Source: an uncultured Rhodospirillales bacterium
Lineage (GTDB): Bacteria > Pseudomonadota > Alphaproteobacteria > Reyranellales > Reyranellaceae
Direction of reading: 5' to 3'
Assembly (NCBI GenBank): GCA_902825855.1
Contig: CADECW010000044.1
Coordinates: 2,766-50,945 of the forward strand
Length of the DNA: 48,180 nucleotides
Positions 17,811-25,166 of this stretch are shown piece after piece; the stretch's first letter is position 1; each line of letters opens with the position of its first letter. The notes under the pieces were generated by a model. The model was given only the letters and a program-made list of their open reading frames with translations. It had not been told where the DNA came from and did no database searches. The translations under genes were made by a program, and so were the position numbers.

Positions 17811-17914
17811 TGCCGGCGCCCAGGCAGTGGCTGTGGTTCGTCGGCCTGTGGGCCGCGGGCGTCGGCGTCACCGCGCTCGTAGGGTACGCGATCAAACTTT
17901 GGTTGAAGGCTTGA
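17810..17914 (+). CDS. DUF2474 small membrane peptide of the cio operon
   Basis: A 34-residue single-helix peptide starting with a short basic segment (MPAPRQWLWF) and continuing as one transmembrane helix (LWAAGVGVTALVGYAIKLWL). Its position immediately after cioB, overlapping it by TGATG, and its composition fit the DUF2474 family, small CydX-like peptides linked to cyanide-insensitive oxidases. CydX is known to stabilise the heme environment of cytochrome bd; a similar role here is inferred. Confidence 0.85.
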   Translation: MPAPRQWLWFVGLWAAGVGVTALVGYAIKLWLKA

Positions 17915-17951
17915 TGACTTTCCGAAGCACGGGCCTGGAGAGTCGAGAAAG

Positions 17952-18305
17952 CTACGTGGTCCGCCGCTGCGGCCGGCAGTTGAAGGCGATCGGCTTTGCC
18001 GTCCCGCTCTCTCGCAACGACGCGAGATCGTCGCGGCCGACCCATTCGTACGCGGCTTCAACATAGCGGAAGCCGCTATCGGTCGGCTGGTACTCCATGC
18101 GCCAGGTGCGGCCCTCCAAGGTCACCGACGCGCGGTTCTTGGCGTAGACCACGCTCACCTCCTTGCGCCCGTCACAGAGATAGGCGATGCCGGTGGGCGT
18201 CGGGTCGGCCGGAGCCGGCCGTGCAATGACGGCCGTGGCAACCGGCTGCTGCACTTTCGTGCAGCCAACAAGCAGCAGGATCGCGACAATCGACAGGCGC
18301 TTCAT
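17952..18305 (-). CDS. MliC-type lysozyme-inhibitor lipoprotein
   Basis: A 117-residue lipoprotein: the signal MKRLSIVAILLLVGC ends in a lipobox with Cys15 as lipidation site. The mature domain matches the MliC/PliC pattern: AYLCDGRKEVSVVY, an SG pair (Ser77-Gly78) in DSGFRY, YEWVGRDDLASL, and a final cysteine (Cys110) that can pair with Cys44. MliC proteins inhibit c-type lysozymes at the cell envelope by inserting the SG-containing loop into the lysozyme active site. The start at 18305 is preferred over an earlier ATG (18329) because it begins the signal peptide. It diverges from the alpha/beta hydrolase gene by 44 bp. Confidence 0.75.
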   Translation of the reverse strand: MKRLSIVAILLLVGCTKVQQPVATAVIARPAPADPTPTGIAYLCDGRKEVSVVYAKNRASVTLEGRTWRMEYQPTDSGFRYVEAAYEWVGRDDLASLRESGTAKPIAFNCRPQRRTT

Positions 18306-18349
18306 CGTGCGCTTTCCTTCCTGTGTCACTTATAGCGGAAAGGGATTCG

Positions 18350-19147
18350 ATGCCAAACGTCAAGCTCCGGGACGGAGCTACGCTGTACTACGAAAGTGGC
18401 GGGAAGGGGCCGCCGTTGTTCCTGGTTCCAGGACTGGGCGGCGACGGCCGCTTCTGGGACGCCAATGTCGCCGGACTTGCCGAACATTTCACTGTGGTCG
18501 TGCATGATCATCGCGGCACCGCGCGCAGCACGTTGTCGACGATCACCTATTCGGTGGAGCAGATGGCCGACGACGCCCTGCAGCTCATCGATGCGCTGGG
18601 CTACGACAAGGTGCACTGGTGCGGTCACTCGACCGGCGGCGCCATGGGCCAGGTGCTGGCGATCGAGCATCCCGACCGCATCGACCGGCTGGTGCTGAGC
18701 GCTACCTGGGCCAAGACCGATGCCTTCTTCCGCCGCCTGTTCGAGATGCGCTCCCTGATGCTGAAGGAACTGGGGCCACAGGCCTATCTCAAGAGCAGCG
18801 CGCTTGCGCTCAACATGCCGTCGTGGGTGCGCGATCACGATGCCGATCTCGCCGCCGCCGAGGCCAAGGCGACCGAGACCATTCCTGTCCCCGAGATCGT
18901 CCTGTCGCGTATCGCCGCCATCGTCGCCCATGACCGGCGGGAGCAGCTGCAGAGGGTGCGCGCACCGACGCTTGCCATCTGCGCCCGCGACGATACCGTG
19001 ACGCCTCTCTACTTCACCGAGGAGCTGGTGCGCCTGATCCCCGACGCCCGGGCCTATGTTTTTCCCGATGGCGGTCATCTGTTTCCGAACGTGCACGGCG
19101 CCGAATTTCGTCGTGTAATCAAGCCATTCCTTCTGGAGTCCAGATAG
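18350..19147 (+). CDS. Alpha/beta-fold hydrolase
   Basis: A 265-residue alpha/beta hydrolase with a complete catalytic triad: Ser94 in the nucleophile elbow GHSTGG, an aspartate in CARDDTVTP (Asp214 or Asp215) and His243 in DGGH. The oxyanion region is VPGLGGDGRFW. The pattern, with HDHRGTARS and a lid of about 70 residues, is that of 3-oxoadipate enol-lactonase-like and homoserine acetyltransferase-like hydrolases, so an ester or lactone substrate is likely. The start at 18350 has a GGAAAGGG ribosome binding site. The M20 amidohydrolase gene follows after 4 bp, suggesting an operon. Confidence 0.9.
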   Translation: MPNVKLRDGATLYYESGGKGPPLFLVPGLGGDGRFWDANVAGLAEHFTVVVHDHRGTARSTLSTITYSVEQMADDALQLIDALGYDKVHWCGHSTGGAMGQVLAIEHPDRIDRLVLSATWAKTDAFFRRLFEMRSLMLKELGPQAYLKSSALALNMPSWVRDHDADLAAAEAKATETIPVPEIVLSRIAAIVAHDRREQLQRVRAPTLAICARDDTVTPLYFTEELVRLIPDARAYVFPDGGHLFPNVHGAEFRRVIKPFLLESR

Positions 19148-19151
19148 CCAT

Positions 19152-20327
19152 ATGAAGATCGAACCCAAGATTGCCGCCGCCACCGCCGAGCTGACCGCCA
19201 TCCGGCGCGATATCCATGCTCATCCGGAACTCGGCTTCGAGGAGGAACGGACGTCGAAGATCGTGGCGACCAAGCTCCAGGAATGGGGATGCGAAGTCAC
19301 CACCGGCATCGGCAAGACCGGCGTGGTCGGCACGATCCGCGTCGGCAACAACCCGCGCGCCATCGGCCTGCGCGCCGACATGGATGCGCTGCCGATGGAC
19401 GAGCACAACACCTTCGACCATCGGAGCCGCCACCAGGGCCGTATGCATGCCTGCGGCCACGACGGCCATACGACGATGCTGTTGGGCGCCGCCAAATATC
19501 TTTCGGCCACCCGCAACTTCGACGGCACGGTGCATTTCATCTTCCAGCCGGCCGAGGAAGGCCGCGGCGGCGCCGAGGCCATGGTCAAGGACGGCCTGTT
19601 CGAGAAGTTCCCCTGCGAGCAGATCTTCGGCATGCACAACAGGCCCAAGCTCGATGTCGGCAAGTTCGCCATCCGCTCGGGCCCGCAAATGGCGGGCGGC
19701 GGCCTGTTCGACGTCAAGATCACCGGCAAGGGAGCGCACGGCGCGCGGCCCGAGAGCGGCATCGATCCGGTGATCATCGCCACCCAGATCATCTCGGCCT
19801 TGCAGAGCGTGGTGTCGCGCAACGTGGCGGCTCTCGATTCGGCGGTGATCTCGGTCACCCAGATGCATGCCGGCGACGCCTACAACGTCATCCCGCAGGA
19901 AGCCGTGCTGCGCGGCACCATCCGCGCCTTCCGCAAGGAGACCATGGCGCTGGTGAAGGAGCGAATCGAGACCATCTCCAAGGGCATCGCGCAGACCCTG
20001 GGCGGCAAGGCCGAGGCCGATGTGCGCGTGGTGTTTCCGCCTCTGGTCAACGACAGGGATTCGGTAAGGTTCATCGCCGACGTGGCGGCCGAGATCGTGG
20101 GCGACGAAAACATGAACCGGGAGGGCCCGTTCGTCATGGCCTCCGAAGACTTCTCCTACATGCTGGAGAAGGTGCCGGGCGCCTTCATCAACATCGGCAA
20201 CGGCGGCGGCGAGGGCGGCTGCGAGGTCCACAATCCGAGCTACGACTTCAATGACGAGATCATCACGCTCGGCGCCACGCTGTGGTCGCGCGTGGTCGAG
20301 AAAAAGCTCGCCAGGGACGCTCGGTAG
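19152..20327 (+). CDS. M20-family amidohydrolase (hippurate hydrolase-like)
   Basis: A 391-residue metallo-amidohydrolase of peptidase family M20D, which cleaves N-acyl amino acids and related amides. The metal-binding and catalytic elements are visible: DIHAHPELGFEE near the start, RADMDALPM, Cys101-Gly-His103-Asp-Gly-His106, Glu135-Glu136 in QPAEEGRGG and the distal histidine in FGMHNRP. The dimerisation domain occupies the middle (about 185-295). It lies 4 bp after the hydrolase gene and is followed 29 bp later by a membrane protein gene, so three genes probably form an operon. The substrate is unknown; amino-acid deacylation is the usual role. Confidence 0.93.
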   Translation: MKIEPKIAAATAELTAIRRDIHAHPELGFEEERTSKIVATKLQEWGCEVTTGIGKTGVVGTIRVGNNPRAIGLRADMDALPMDEHNTFDHRSRHQGRMHACGHDGHTTMLLGAAKYLSATRNFDGTVHFIFQPAEEGRGGAEAMVKDGLFEKFPCEQIFGMHNRPKLDVGKFAIRSGPQMAGGGLFDVKITGKGAHGARPESGIDPVIIATQIISALQSVVSRNVAALDSAVISVTQMHAGDAYNVIPQEAVLRGTIRAFRKETMALVKERIETISKGIAQTLGGKAEADVRVVFPPLVNDRDSVRFIADVAAEIVGDENMNREGPFVMASEDFSYMLEKVPGAFINIGNGGGEGGCEVHNPSYDFNDEIITLGATLWSRVVEKKLARDAR

Positions 20328-20356
20328 GGAGAAGCCGGCACCAGGAGGGCGCTGTC

Positions 20357-20896
20357 GTGAGCAACACCACCGAGTCGAAGGCGGGAGGCATCGGACGCTG
20401 GCTGCTGCGCGACCTGCCGTACGCCGCCATGCTGATCCTCGCCGTGGGCGGCATCGTCCTGACCAGCTTCCGTGGACCTACGACCTATTACTACTGGATG
20501 GCGCTGGCGCCGATCTATGCCTTGATCGTCATCGCCTCGGGATGGCGCCAGCTCGGCACGGGAGCGAAGCGCATGCGGCTGGTGGTGACCCAGCTCCTGC
20601 ACTGGGCCGCCTTCCTGGGTGCGATGTGGCTGATGTTCCTTCCCGAGGTTCGCGGCGTGGTCAACGACAACGCCACCAGCCTCACCCTGCTCATCCTGCT
20701 GGCGTTGGGTACTTTCGTCGCCGGCGTGCATGCCGCGGTTTGGCGGATCAGCGCGGTCGGTGTCTTTCTCGGTCTGTCGGTGCCCGCGGTGGCCTGGGTC
20801 CAGGAATCGGCCATGCTGCTGCTGGTCGGTGCGCTGCTGCTGATGCTTGTCGGCGCCGCCTTCTGGTGGATGTGGCGGCGCGAAAGCCGCCTGTAG
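20357..20896 (+). CDS. Multi-pass membrane protein of unknown function
   Basis: A 179-residue protein with about five transmembrane segments (around residues 22-40, 50-68, 82-100, 110-135 and 140-172) and short charged loops. It ends in a basic tail (WWMWRRESRL). GTG at 20357 is chosen because an AGGAGGG ribosome binding site sits 7 bases upstream (20343-20349). The family was not recognised. It follows the amidohydrolase gene closely and might belong to the same transcript. Confidence 0.75.
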   Translation: MSNTTESKAGGIGRWLLRDLPYAAMLILAVGGIVLTSFRGPTTYYYWMALAPIYALIVIASGWRQLGTGAKRMRLVVTQLLHWAAFLGAMWLMFLPEVRGVVNDNATSLTLLILLALGTFVAGVHAAVWRISAVGVFLGLSVPAVAWVQESAMLLLVGALLLMLVGAAFWWMWRRESRL

Positions 20897-20916
20897 GTCC
20901 ATGTGGCAGCCACCCC

Positions 20917-21075
20917 GTCACGCCGACCGGAGCCGAGCGGAGCGAGTCGAAAACGCTGCCTCCCAGCGTCATCCCGACCGGAGCGAAGCGAAGCGGAGGG
21001 ACCTGTTCTGTTGATGCGTCGACAAGAAGAGGTCCCTCGACTGCGCCGCCTTCGGGCGGCTTCGCTCGGGATGAC
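20917..21075. repeat. REP-like intergenic palindromic element
   Basis: The 221-bp gap 20897-21117 holds a repetitive palindrome. A left arm (20968-21004) beginning GTCATCCCGACCGGAGCGAA and ending GGAGGGACCT is matched by a right arm (21030-21075) that reads AGGTCCCTCGA through to CTCGGGATGAC in inverse orientation. The ends GTCATCCCGA and AGGGACCT pair almost perfectly. A degenerate third unit lies at 20917-20953. This is the architecture of REP-type elements that recur in bacterial intergenic regions. Confidence 0.75.
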
Positions 21076-21117
21076 GGAAATTTTGCTGTCATCCGGCCGG
21101 CGCCCGCCCTGCCTGGA

Positions 21118-21498
21118 TCAGTCCGGTTGATCGAGAGTGCGATCGACGCGCTTGTGGAGCGACTTCACTTCCTGCCGCATGACCTTGGCGCGATCCTGCA
21201 GGCGCCGGCGCGCGCGGCGGAACGCGTCGCTGACGGCAAATTGCGGGTCAGCGAAGCGCTCGTCGAGGCCGGGGGTGCGGTCGACGTCGACCGTGGTGCC
21301 GCCGGGCATCTTGATATGAACGGTGACTTCGTAGGGACCGCCCGTGCGATGGTTGCCGTCAGGCAGCTTGAACACGACATGGCAGGCTGTCATGCGACCG
21401 AAGAACTGCTCGAGATGGTCGGCCTGCTCCTCGATGAGTCGCCGGATGGCGTCACTGGAAGGCGTATTCTGGAACGTGATCCTGAGCGGCGTGTGCAT
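21118..21498 (-). CDS. Ribosome hibernation-promoting factor/RaiA-like protein
   Basis: A 126-residue protein of the HPF/YfiA family, which bind in the decoding channel of the 30S subunit and silence ribosomes in starved cells. The N-terminal beta strand MHTPLRITFQNTPSSDAIRRLIEEQADHLE and the middle strand GGPYEVTVHIKMPGG follow the family pattern, and the C-terminal helix is rich in arginine (FRRARRRLQDRAKVMRQ). It is the short form without the C-terminal dimerisation domain of long HPF. The start at 21498 has a GGAGGGA ribosome binding site on the minus strand. Confidence 0.75.
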   Translation of the reverse strand: MHTPLRITFQNTPSSDAIRRLIEEQADHLEQFFGRMTACHVVFKLPDGNHRTGGPYEVTVHIKMPGGTTVDVDRTPGLDERFADPQFAVSDAFRRARRRLQDRAKVMRQEVKSLHKRVDRTLDQPD

Positions 21499-21654
21499 GC
21501 GGTCCCTCCATCGTCTGCCATTTGATCTAGGAACGCGAAGCGCCGAAACCAAGTTGCCAACCACGCCAAGGGTGAACGACCATGGAGCGTAGCACCCCAC
21601 GGCGACGGTGCCGAGCCGATCCGGGGCCGGCCGATGCTGGACAGTGAGGCTAGG

Positions 21655-21906
21655 CTAGTCGCCTGCTGCGACGGCCGTGGGGCGGCCGCCGGGGCCCGGA
21701 CGCACGACGCGATGGGTAACCATGCGATGATGCAAGGCGCGGATGGTGTCGCTTCCCCGCGTGAGGCAGAGCCAGGGAAACAGACCGTGCACGAAACAGG
21801 CGAGCGCGCCGACCAGCATGCTGCGGCCGAAGCTGAAGGCCGAGCCCATGTGCTGGAAGTAGGTCTCGTTGACCGTGGCGGGATGGTCGGTGAAGCGGCG
21901 TAGCAT
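21655..21906 (-). CDS. DUF6356 family small membrane protein
   Basis: An 83-residue protein beginning MLRRFTDHPATVNETYFQHM, with one hydrophobic stretch (SMLVGALACFVHGLFPWLC) and a following TRGSDTIRALHHRM segment. The DHPATVNETY start and the CFVHGLFP motif match DUF6356 proteins of alphaproteobacteria, whose role is unknown. ATG at 21906 is the only reasonable start. It diverges from the Lrp gene. Confidence 0.75.
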   Translation of the reverse strand: MLRRFTDHPATVNETYFQHMGSAFSFGRSMLVGALACFVHGLFPWLCLTRGSDTIRALHHRMVTHRVVRPGPGGRPTAVAAGD

Positions 21907-21967
21907 TCGATCGATTCTAGGCGCCGACGGTGGAAACGGCTTGCTAACTTGGCGGCGTTTTCGGCTA

Positions 21968-21984
21968 GAATGAGAATCTCATTC
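21968..21984. promoter_or_regulatory. Perfect palindrome, probable Lrp operator
   Basis: GAATGAGA-A-TCTCATTC is a perfect 8-bp inverted repeat around one base. It lies 13 bases upstream of the Lrp start at 21997 and between two divergent genes, the usual site for Lrp/AsnC autoregulation. It superficially recalls a Fur box, but the central spacing does not fit. Confidence 0.5.
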
Positions 21985-21996
21985 CAAGGAATGACT

Positions 21997-22476
21997 ATGG
22001 CAGGGAAACTGATTCTCGATTCCTTTGACAGGAAGATACTGGATTGCCTGCAGGACGAGGCTGACATGGCCCTGGCAGAAATCGCCCGTCGGGTCGGCCT
22101 GTCGACCACGCCGTGCTGGCGGCGCATCCACCGCCTGCAGGAGGCCGGTATCATCCGTGCCCGCGTAGCGCTGCTCGAGCGTAAGGCGGTGAATGCCGGC
22201 GTCACCGTGTTCGTCGCCGTCCGCACCAACCAGCACAATGCCCAGTGGCTCGGCCGCTTCGCCAAGGCCGTGGCCTCTTTTCCCGAGGTCATGGATTGCT
22301 ATCGCATGAGCGGCGAGATCGATTATCTGATCCGCCTGGCACTGCCCGACATCGAAGCCTACGACGCGTTCTACAAGCGCCTGATCGCCAAGGTCGAGTT
22401 GAGCGACGTCACCTCGATGTTCGCGATGGAGGAGATCAAGTCGACCACGCGCCTGCCGCTGAATTACCTGACGTAG
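21997..22476 (+). CDS. Lrp/AsnC family transcriptional regulator
   Basis: A 159-residue regulator: an N-terminal winged helix-turn-helix (LDSFDRKILDCLQDEAD, IARRVGLSTTPCWRRIHRLQEAGII, about residues 9-60) and a C-terminal RAM ligand-binding domain (about 65-145, VTVFVAVRTNQHN, FPEVMDCYRMSGEIDYLIRL). These proteins respond to amino acids as octamers. ATG at 21997 follows AAGGA with 6-base spacing; an alternative ATG at 21991 has poorer spacing. Its 3' end overlaps the convergent PLP-enzyme gene by 13 bp. The perfect palindrome upstream is its likely own operator. Targets are not defined. Confidence 0.9.
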   Translation: MAGKLILDSFDRKILDCLQDEADMALAEIARRVGLSTTPCWRRIHRLQEAGIIRARVALLERKAVNAGVTVFVAVRTNQHNAQWLGRFAKAVASFPEVMDCYRMSGEIDYLIRLALPDIEAYDAFYKRLIAKVELSDVTSMFAMEEIKSTTRLPLNYLT

Positions 22477-23795
22477 GCGCGATCGAGGGCCTCGAAAGAC
22501 TTGTGGTTGGCCAATTCGCTGAACAGTTCGCCGATCCCGCGACAGCTATGGCCATCGCGCCATCCCATGGCCAGGCGCAGGAATGAATGGCCGCGCCCGT
22601 CCATAGGCTCGATCAACTCGAAGCGATGTCCGCGGAATCCGAAGGAGCCGCCCTTGGTCAGCAGCAATCCGCGTCGATCGCTCTGCTGCTCGGCGATCTC
22701 GACGAGTCGGCGATAGCGGGACGGCGACGGCTCCCTGAGCTGAACGGCGCAGAATGGCGCATCGGCATTCGACGTCAGCGAAGGATGGCAGTGCGGCCCG
22801 AACACGGGCGAGCAGCACCCGATCGCCTGCGCCAGCTCGCGGTTGTTGGCGAAGATGGCGGCGACGTAGTGGTCGGCGTAAGCGCGATCGAGGAACCACG
22901 GAGCAGTGAGGGCCGAAAGTTCGTCGAGCGTCAGGCCGGTCGCCATCAGGCCACGTAGCTCTCTCAATCGGCCGGCGCTCTCGGAATGACGGGACGATCC
23001 ATCTCGCACGAGGACTCGTGCGATGCCGACATTGGCCAGCTCCAGCCCGGCCTGGTCCAGTTTCAGTCCGGAACTGAAGGCGATCGCGAGGTCGCAGTCA
23101 TCACCCGCTGCGCGGAGCCACGGACCGAGATCGCACGCCGGACCGACCATAGTGGTATCGATCAGCAGGACGTGCCGCGCGCGCGGCAGGCGCCTGGTCG
23201 CGACGAAGCAGCCATTGCACCAGACGGGTTCGCCGATCACCAGGTCGGCGCTGACGACCGTGGGTAGCGTCGGCCTGAAGTTTCGTCGCGGCCACGCCTC
23301 GAGCAGCGCGGTCGTCTCGAAATAGGCGCCGGCATGAGCAACCGACAAAGGTCGCCGGTTGCCCCAGGTCGAGGCGACGAACTGCAGGACGGTCGCCAGC
23401 GCAGCCTGTCCGCTGCGGAAGATGACCATGTCGCTCGTCCAGCCGGCTGGAGGCAGCGCGTAAGTCGCTCCCCGATCCTCCAGGAGCGACACATCGAGGG
23501 CGCGCTCGTAGCCGAACTGCAGACTGTCGCCGCAGGGAACACGCGCCAAGTCGCCGTCGCTGGGGCTCTTCAGAGTCGCATCGGCAGGCCGGTGGGCTGC
23601 CTTCAGCCAGGCCCGGCGCAGCGTCAGCGCCGCCGCCTCGAGCCGCCGTTCCTGGGCAAGATGGTCGCTGCCGAGAGCGGCGATGTCGCGCTGCAGGGTG
23701 CCGTCGAACGGGTCATCGCCGGTTTCGATTGTCACGCGATCGGCCAAAACCAGCAGGTCCCGTGCGTCGCGTTCGATTGCTTCGCGAAATACCAT
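22464..23795 (-). CDS. Fold-type I PLP-dependent enzyme of unknown reaction
   Basis: A 443-residue protein. The central part resembles Cys/Met metabolism PLP enzymes: a phosphate-binding loop FRSGQAALATVLQ (about 126-138), an aromatic stacking residue (Tyr158 in HAGAYFET), an aspartate in LLIDTTMVGPA (Asp213) and a Schiff-base lysine candidate in SSGLKLDQAGLE (Lys245). The first 120 residues are a helical extension without a recognised family, and the usual C-terminal domain differs from known gamma-lyases. So a beta/gamma-elimination type reaction is inferred only. The start at 23795 has a weak ribosome binding site. It diverges from the 2-hydroxyacid dehydrogenase gene. Confidence 0.7.
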   Translation of the reverse strand: MVFREAIERDARDLLVLADRVTIETGDDPFDGTLQRDIAALGSDHLAQERRLEAAALTLRRAWLKAAHRPADATLKSPSDGDLARVPCGDSLQFGYERALDVSLLEDRGATYALPPAGWTSDMVIFRSGQAALATVLQFVASTWGNRRPLSVAHAGAYFETTALLEAWPRRNFRPTLPTVVSADLVIGEPVWCNGCFVATRRLPRARHVLLIDTTMVGPACDLGPWLRAAGDDCDLAIAFSSGLKLDQAGLELANVGIARVLVRDGSSRHSESAGRLRELRGLMATGLTLDELSALTAPWFLDRAYADHYVAAIFANNRELAQAIGCCSPVFGPHCHPSLTSNADAPFCAVQLREPSPSRYRRLVEIAEQQSDRRGLLLTKGGSFGFRGHRFELIEPMDGRGHSFLRLAMGWRDGHSCRGIGELFSELANHKSFEALDRAYVR

Positions 23796-23899
23796 GCCGA
23801 TCAACGTTCTGTCGGCGCCCGACGTTGCCGAAGCTGGCGTCAGGCGCTGTCGCCCTCTAGGATCGCCGCCGTTCGCACGGAAGACTGCAGGGGAGCCGG

Positions 23900-24883
23900 A
23901 TGACCACGGGGAAGAACCGCAAGAAGGTGCTGATCGTCGGGCGCATGCCGCAGGCCGGCATCGACGTCCTGAAGAAGCGCGACGACGTCGACTATGAGAT
24001 CCTGGCGGACGACACCGTGCCATCGCTGCATCCCAGGCTCAAGGAAGCCAACGCCGTCACGTTGGGCGCGACCCCGTTCCGCCAGGCCGAACTGGATGTC
24101 GCGCCCGCCATGATGGTGGTGGCTCGCCTGGGCGTCGGCTTCGACGCCGTCGAGATTCCCGCGCTGAACAAGCGCAAGATCCCCCTGATGACCACCGGCA
24201 TCGCCAACTCGGTGTCGGTGGCCGAGCACGCGATGTATATGCTGCTTGCCTCGGCGCGGCTTTCACGCAAGCAGGACCGCTTCGTGCGCGACAACAGCTG
24301 GGGCCAGCGCCTGTCGGACCTGCCGGCCGACCTCGCCGGCAAGTCGATCCTGGTGGTCGGCATGGGCCGCATCGGTTCGCGCACGGTCAAGCGCTGCGTC
24401 GCCTTCGAGATGGACGTCCATGTGCTCGATCCGAACATCTCGGAGGCCGACATCAAGAAGGCCGGCGCCAGCAAGGTCACCGACCTCAAGGCGATCCTGC
24501 CCAAGGTCGACTTCGTCTCGGTGCACTGCCCGAAGGCGCCCGAGACCGTGAACATGTTCAACACCGAGACGATCGGCCTGATGAAGCCCGACGCCTTCCT
24601 GGTGAACACCGCGCGCGGCGGCATCATCAACGAGGAGGCGCTCTACACGGCGCTGACCAGCGGCAAGCTGCGCGGCGCGGGCCTCGACGTGCTCGACCGC
24701 GAGCCGCCGGATCCCAAGAACAAGCTGTTCGGCCTGGAGAACGTCATCTTCAGCCCGCACATGGCCGGCGTCACCAAGGAGGCCAGCGACCGCATGGCCC
24801 AGACCGCGATCGAGAACATCCTGAGCGTGTTTGACGGCCGGCCGAACGCGGCGAACGTGGTGAACAAGGAAGTGCTGGGCTGA
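23900..24883 (+). CDS. D-2-hydroxyacid dehydrogenase (phosphoglycerate dehydrogenase-like)
   Basis: A 327-residue NAD-dependent D-2-hydroxyacid dehydrogenase. The nucleotide-binding motif VVGMGRIGS (Gly154 to Gly159), the catalytic arginine in NTARGG (Arg239), glutamate in DREPP (Glu268) and histidine in FSPHMAG (His287) are all present. The length matches short PGDH-like enzymes without the ACT regulatory domain of SerA, so it may be a catabolic reductase and not the serine biosynthetic enzyme. A GGGGAG ribosome binding site precedes the ATG. It converges on the selW gene, with 16 bp between stops. Confidence 0.92.
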   Translation: MTTGKNRKKVLIVGRMPQAGIDVLKKRDDVDYEILADDTVPSLHPRLKEANAVTLGATPFRQAELDVAPAMMVVARLGVGFDAVEIPALNKRKIPLMTTGIANSVSVAEHAMYMLLASARLSRKQDRFVRDNSWGQRLSDLPADLAGKSILVVGMGRIGSRTVKRCVAFEMDVHVLDPNISEADIKKAGASKVTDLKAILPKVDFVSVHCPKAPETVNMFNTETIGLMKPDAFLVNTARGGIINEEALYTALTSGKLRGAGLDVLDREPPDPKNKLFGLENVIFSPHMAGVTKEASDRMAQTAIENILSVFDGRPNAANVVNKEVLG

Positions 24884-24899
24884 CGCCTCTGCCGACGGC

Positions 24900-25118
24900 T
24901 CAGTCCGACATGATGTCCTCGACCTCGTCGTCGGTCGGGAAGCGGCCGGTCTTGCTGCGGGTATATTTGAGCGTGCCGTCGACGGTGACGTCGAACTGGC
25001 CCGATTTGCCGACGCGCAGCTCGATGTCGGCGGCGCCCAGCTTCTGGAGGCTGTCCCTCACACGGAGGGCCTGCGGCTTATAACCTCAAGCGCCGCAATA
25101 TTCGATCAGGACCTTCAT
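24900..25118 (-). CDS. selW: SelW/Rdx-family selenoprotein with in-frame TGA (selenocysteine)
   Basis: A 72-residue thioredoxin-fold protein of the SelW/SelT/SelH (Rdx) family, cut to ten residues by standard ORF calling. Reading the TGA at 25088-25086 (codon 11) as selenocysteine gives MKVLIEYCGA-U-GYKPQAL, that is a C-x-x-U redox motif with Cys8 and Sec11. The segment YCGAUGYK is the same as in animal selenoprotein W. Downstream the frame stays open and shows the family C-terminus: SGQFDVTVDGTLKYTRSK and TGRFPTDDEVEDIM, ending in a TGA at 24902-24900. Such proteins are thought to be glutathione- or thioredoxin-linked redox proteins. No clear ribosome binding site precedes ATG 25118. It diverges from the aldo/keto reductase by 48 bp. 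A following hairpin fits a bacterial SECIS. selA/B/C/D are not in the window. Confidence 0.9.
25055..25088 (-). promoter_or_regulatory. Predicted bacterial SECIS element of selW
   Basis: Counting from the TGA (25088-25086), 16 bases precede a perfect stem CCCTC (25069-25065) / GAGGG (25059-25055) closed by the 5-base loop CGTGT (25064-25060). The loop starts 21 bases after the TGA and has G as its second base. Known bacterial SECIS rules (loop about 16-37 bases after UGA, loop of 3-14 bases, a G in the first two positions) are met. SelB binding to this loop is inferred. Confidence 0.75.
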
Positions 25119-25166
25119 GCGGCAAAGATGGGTTGATAGGGTCCGCATCACAAGGGGGATTTCGCG

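Noticed and set aside
21968..21984. Fur-type iron box at the Lrp palindrome
   Set aside because: The half-sites look similar, but the 8-1-8 spacing lacks the central part of the 19-bp Fur box, and the neighbouring gene is a classic Lrp regulator.
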